Assembly (NCBI GenBank): GCA_012184525.1
Contig: WOFQ01000024.1
Coordinates: forward strand, 1-64,000
Direction: 5' to 3'
Origin: Xenoacremonium recifei
Taxonomy: Eukaryota > Ascomycota > Sordariomycetes > Hypocreales > Nectriaceae
Length of the DNA stretch: 64,000 nt
Shown: in pieces, positions 63,301 to 64,000 of the stretch
How the letters are laid out: each line of letters begins with the position of its first letter
How positions within the stretch are numbered: position 1 is the first letter of the stretch
The notes under the pieces: generated by a model
The model's input: the letters and a program-made list of their open reading frames with translations, nothing else
What the model was told of the DNA's origin: nothing
Database searches by the model: none
Position numbers and translations under genes: made by a program

Positions 63301-63837
63301 TTCGTCGGTAACTGCTTCTTCCCGGTGCTCGGACGGGGATGGAGGTTCCGAGACCTCGACAATTGTGTCGGCATGTTCAGCCGTCTCCGTGACGGAAGGT
63401 TCATCGCCAGATTCTGACACGCTGAGCTCGTGATATGATGATCGAGAACGCTGGAGGAAGGACGGGCTCGGCTGTGTCTGCCCCTCGGACAGCAAGTAAG
63501 TAGCTAGCTCAGCAGTATCCTCTCGCACGCTCCGGGCGTTCTGCACGCTGTCCACGGAAACTACACCACGGCGGTTAGAGATCCTGAAGGAGCCATTGGG
63601 CAAACGCAAGGCATAAGGGGCCATACTGGGACGGTCCCGCGTGGAGCCGTGGATGAAGGAGCGGATGGGCTCGCGATGGGCTGGCGCGGAGCTTATAGAC
63701 GACGAGAGCATCCGCGAGAAGCGGTTCGAGTGCGAGGGACTGGAGCCCTCGGGGGCCTGGATCGGCTGCTGTTCGCGCTGTGAGGACATGCTCAAGGCCC
63801 GTCTCCCCCTGGAGGAGAAGCCCACTGGTGATGACAT
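60357..63837 (-). CDS. vsb1: SulP-family transporter with STAS and cyclic-nucleotide-binding-like domains
   Basis: A SLC26/SulP membrane transporter of the yeast Ygr125w (Vsb1) type, which in yeast acts at the vacuole in basic amino acid storage. Four exons, 63837-62844, 62794-62652, 62587-62041 and 61990-60357, give 1105 residues. The ATG at 63837 is chosen because the frame upstream has only a GTG before a stop. Residues 1 to about 300 are a disordered Ser/Pro/Glu-rich cytosolic tail. The multi-helix transport core spans about 305-740. The STAS domain spans about 772-887, starting near RQIYILKLTGYLFFG. A cyclic-nucleotide-binding-like domain follows at about 977-1072. Its phosphate-binding cassette GELPFFSETERTATV keeps Glu1038 and Arg1047. 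The third exon uses an acceptor 14 nt past a nearer AG to avoid a stop. Confidence 0.9.
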
Positions 63838-64000
63838 GGCGTCGCCCAAGCCACCTCTGGAGGGGAGCTCTGCTGGCGGCGGGTTACCGATATCGCATGA
63901 GGGTGACGGCAGTGACGGAGGGTTTGACGCGAGTAGACGCTGCACCTATCGGAGAGGGCAGACCAGACTGAAGGCGTGAGGGTTGCAGGCCGGAGAGGGA
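63838..64000. other. Right-edge flank, transporter 5' region
   Basis: The 5' leader of the minus-strand transporter. The window ends before any promoter landmark can be identified. Confidence 0.5.

Noticed and set aside
1..64000. Secondary-metabolite or mobile-element cluster
   Set aside because: No synthase, terpene cyclase, cluster-type regulator, transposase, terminal repeat or target duplication was seen. The P450 is the sterol enzyme and the dehydrogenase stands alone.

Overview
The window reads as ordinary nuclear chromosome of a filamentous ascomycete (Pezizomycotina), most likely a Sordariomycete. Genes are single units with their own promoters. Introns are mostly 50-110 nt with GTRNGY donors and CTNAY-like branch points. 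The recognisable families are fungal: a PTH11-type seven-helix protein, CYP51, verprolin, a fungal NDUFB10-like complex I subunit and mL54. I found no mobile element, CRISPR array, secondary-metabolite cluster or viral remnant.

Layout. 0-13 kb is the accessory part. It holds a small orphan protein, an annexin with a Pro/Gln/Tyr-rich N-terminus, a secreted Ser/Thr-rich mucin-like protein, a tiny single-helix membrane protein, a GPI-type protein with a CBM19-like cysteine pattern, a family PL4 rhamnogalacturonan lyase and a short-chain dehydrogenase. 14.9-26.3 kb holds a coiled-coil protein with a frame problem at one splice junction, an unknown protein with a C-terminal Cys/His cluster, a secreted alpha/beta hydrolase, a PTH11-like receptor and a mitochondrial membrane protein.

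27-32.5 kb is compact housekeeping: verprolin, mitochondrial ribosomal protein mL54, a 12-kDa complex I subunit and a nucleolin/Gar2-like protein. The last two are divergent from a 438-bp shared promoter. 34.8-48 kb holds a single-pass membrane protein, CYP51 (sterol 14-alpha-demethylase), a DUF3074 protein, a coiled-coil protein, TAF7, an intron-containing tRNA-Arg(CCU) and a Golgi-type glycosyltransferase. 51-63.8 kb holds a Kip2/KipA-like kinesin, an STK19-domain protein and a large SulP transporter carrying STAS and cyclic-nucleotide-binding-like domains.

The genes do not form one pathway. Plausible functional themes are extracellular plant-polymer and surface functions at the left, and core gene expression, respiration, cytoskeleton and sterol synthesis elsewhere. 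Several intergenic stretches are long (2.1-4.6 kb) and hold nothing I can call a gene. No undescribed biological system is evident. The most useful leads are the splice-frame conflict at 16.1-16.3 kb, the SulP transporter with an apparently intact cyclic-nucleotide phosphate-binding cassette, two length-divisible-by-three introns, and a few orphan secreted or Cys-rich proteins. All coordinates, splice sites and domain calls come from reading the sequence; no database search was run.
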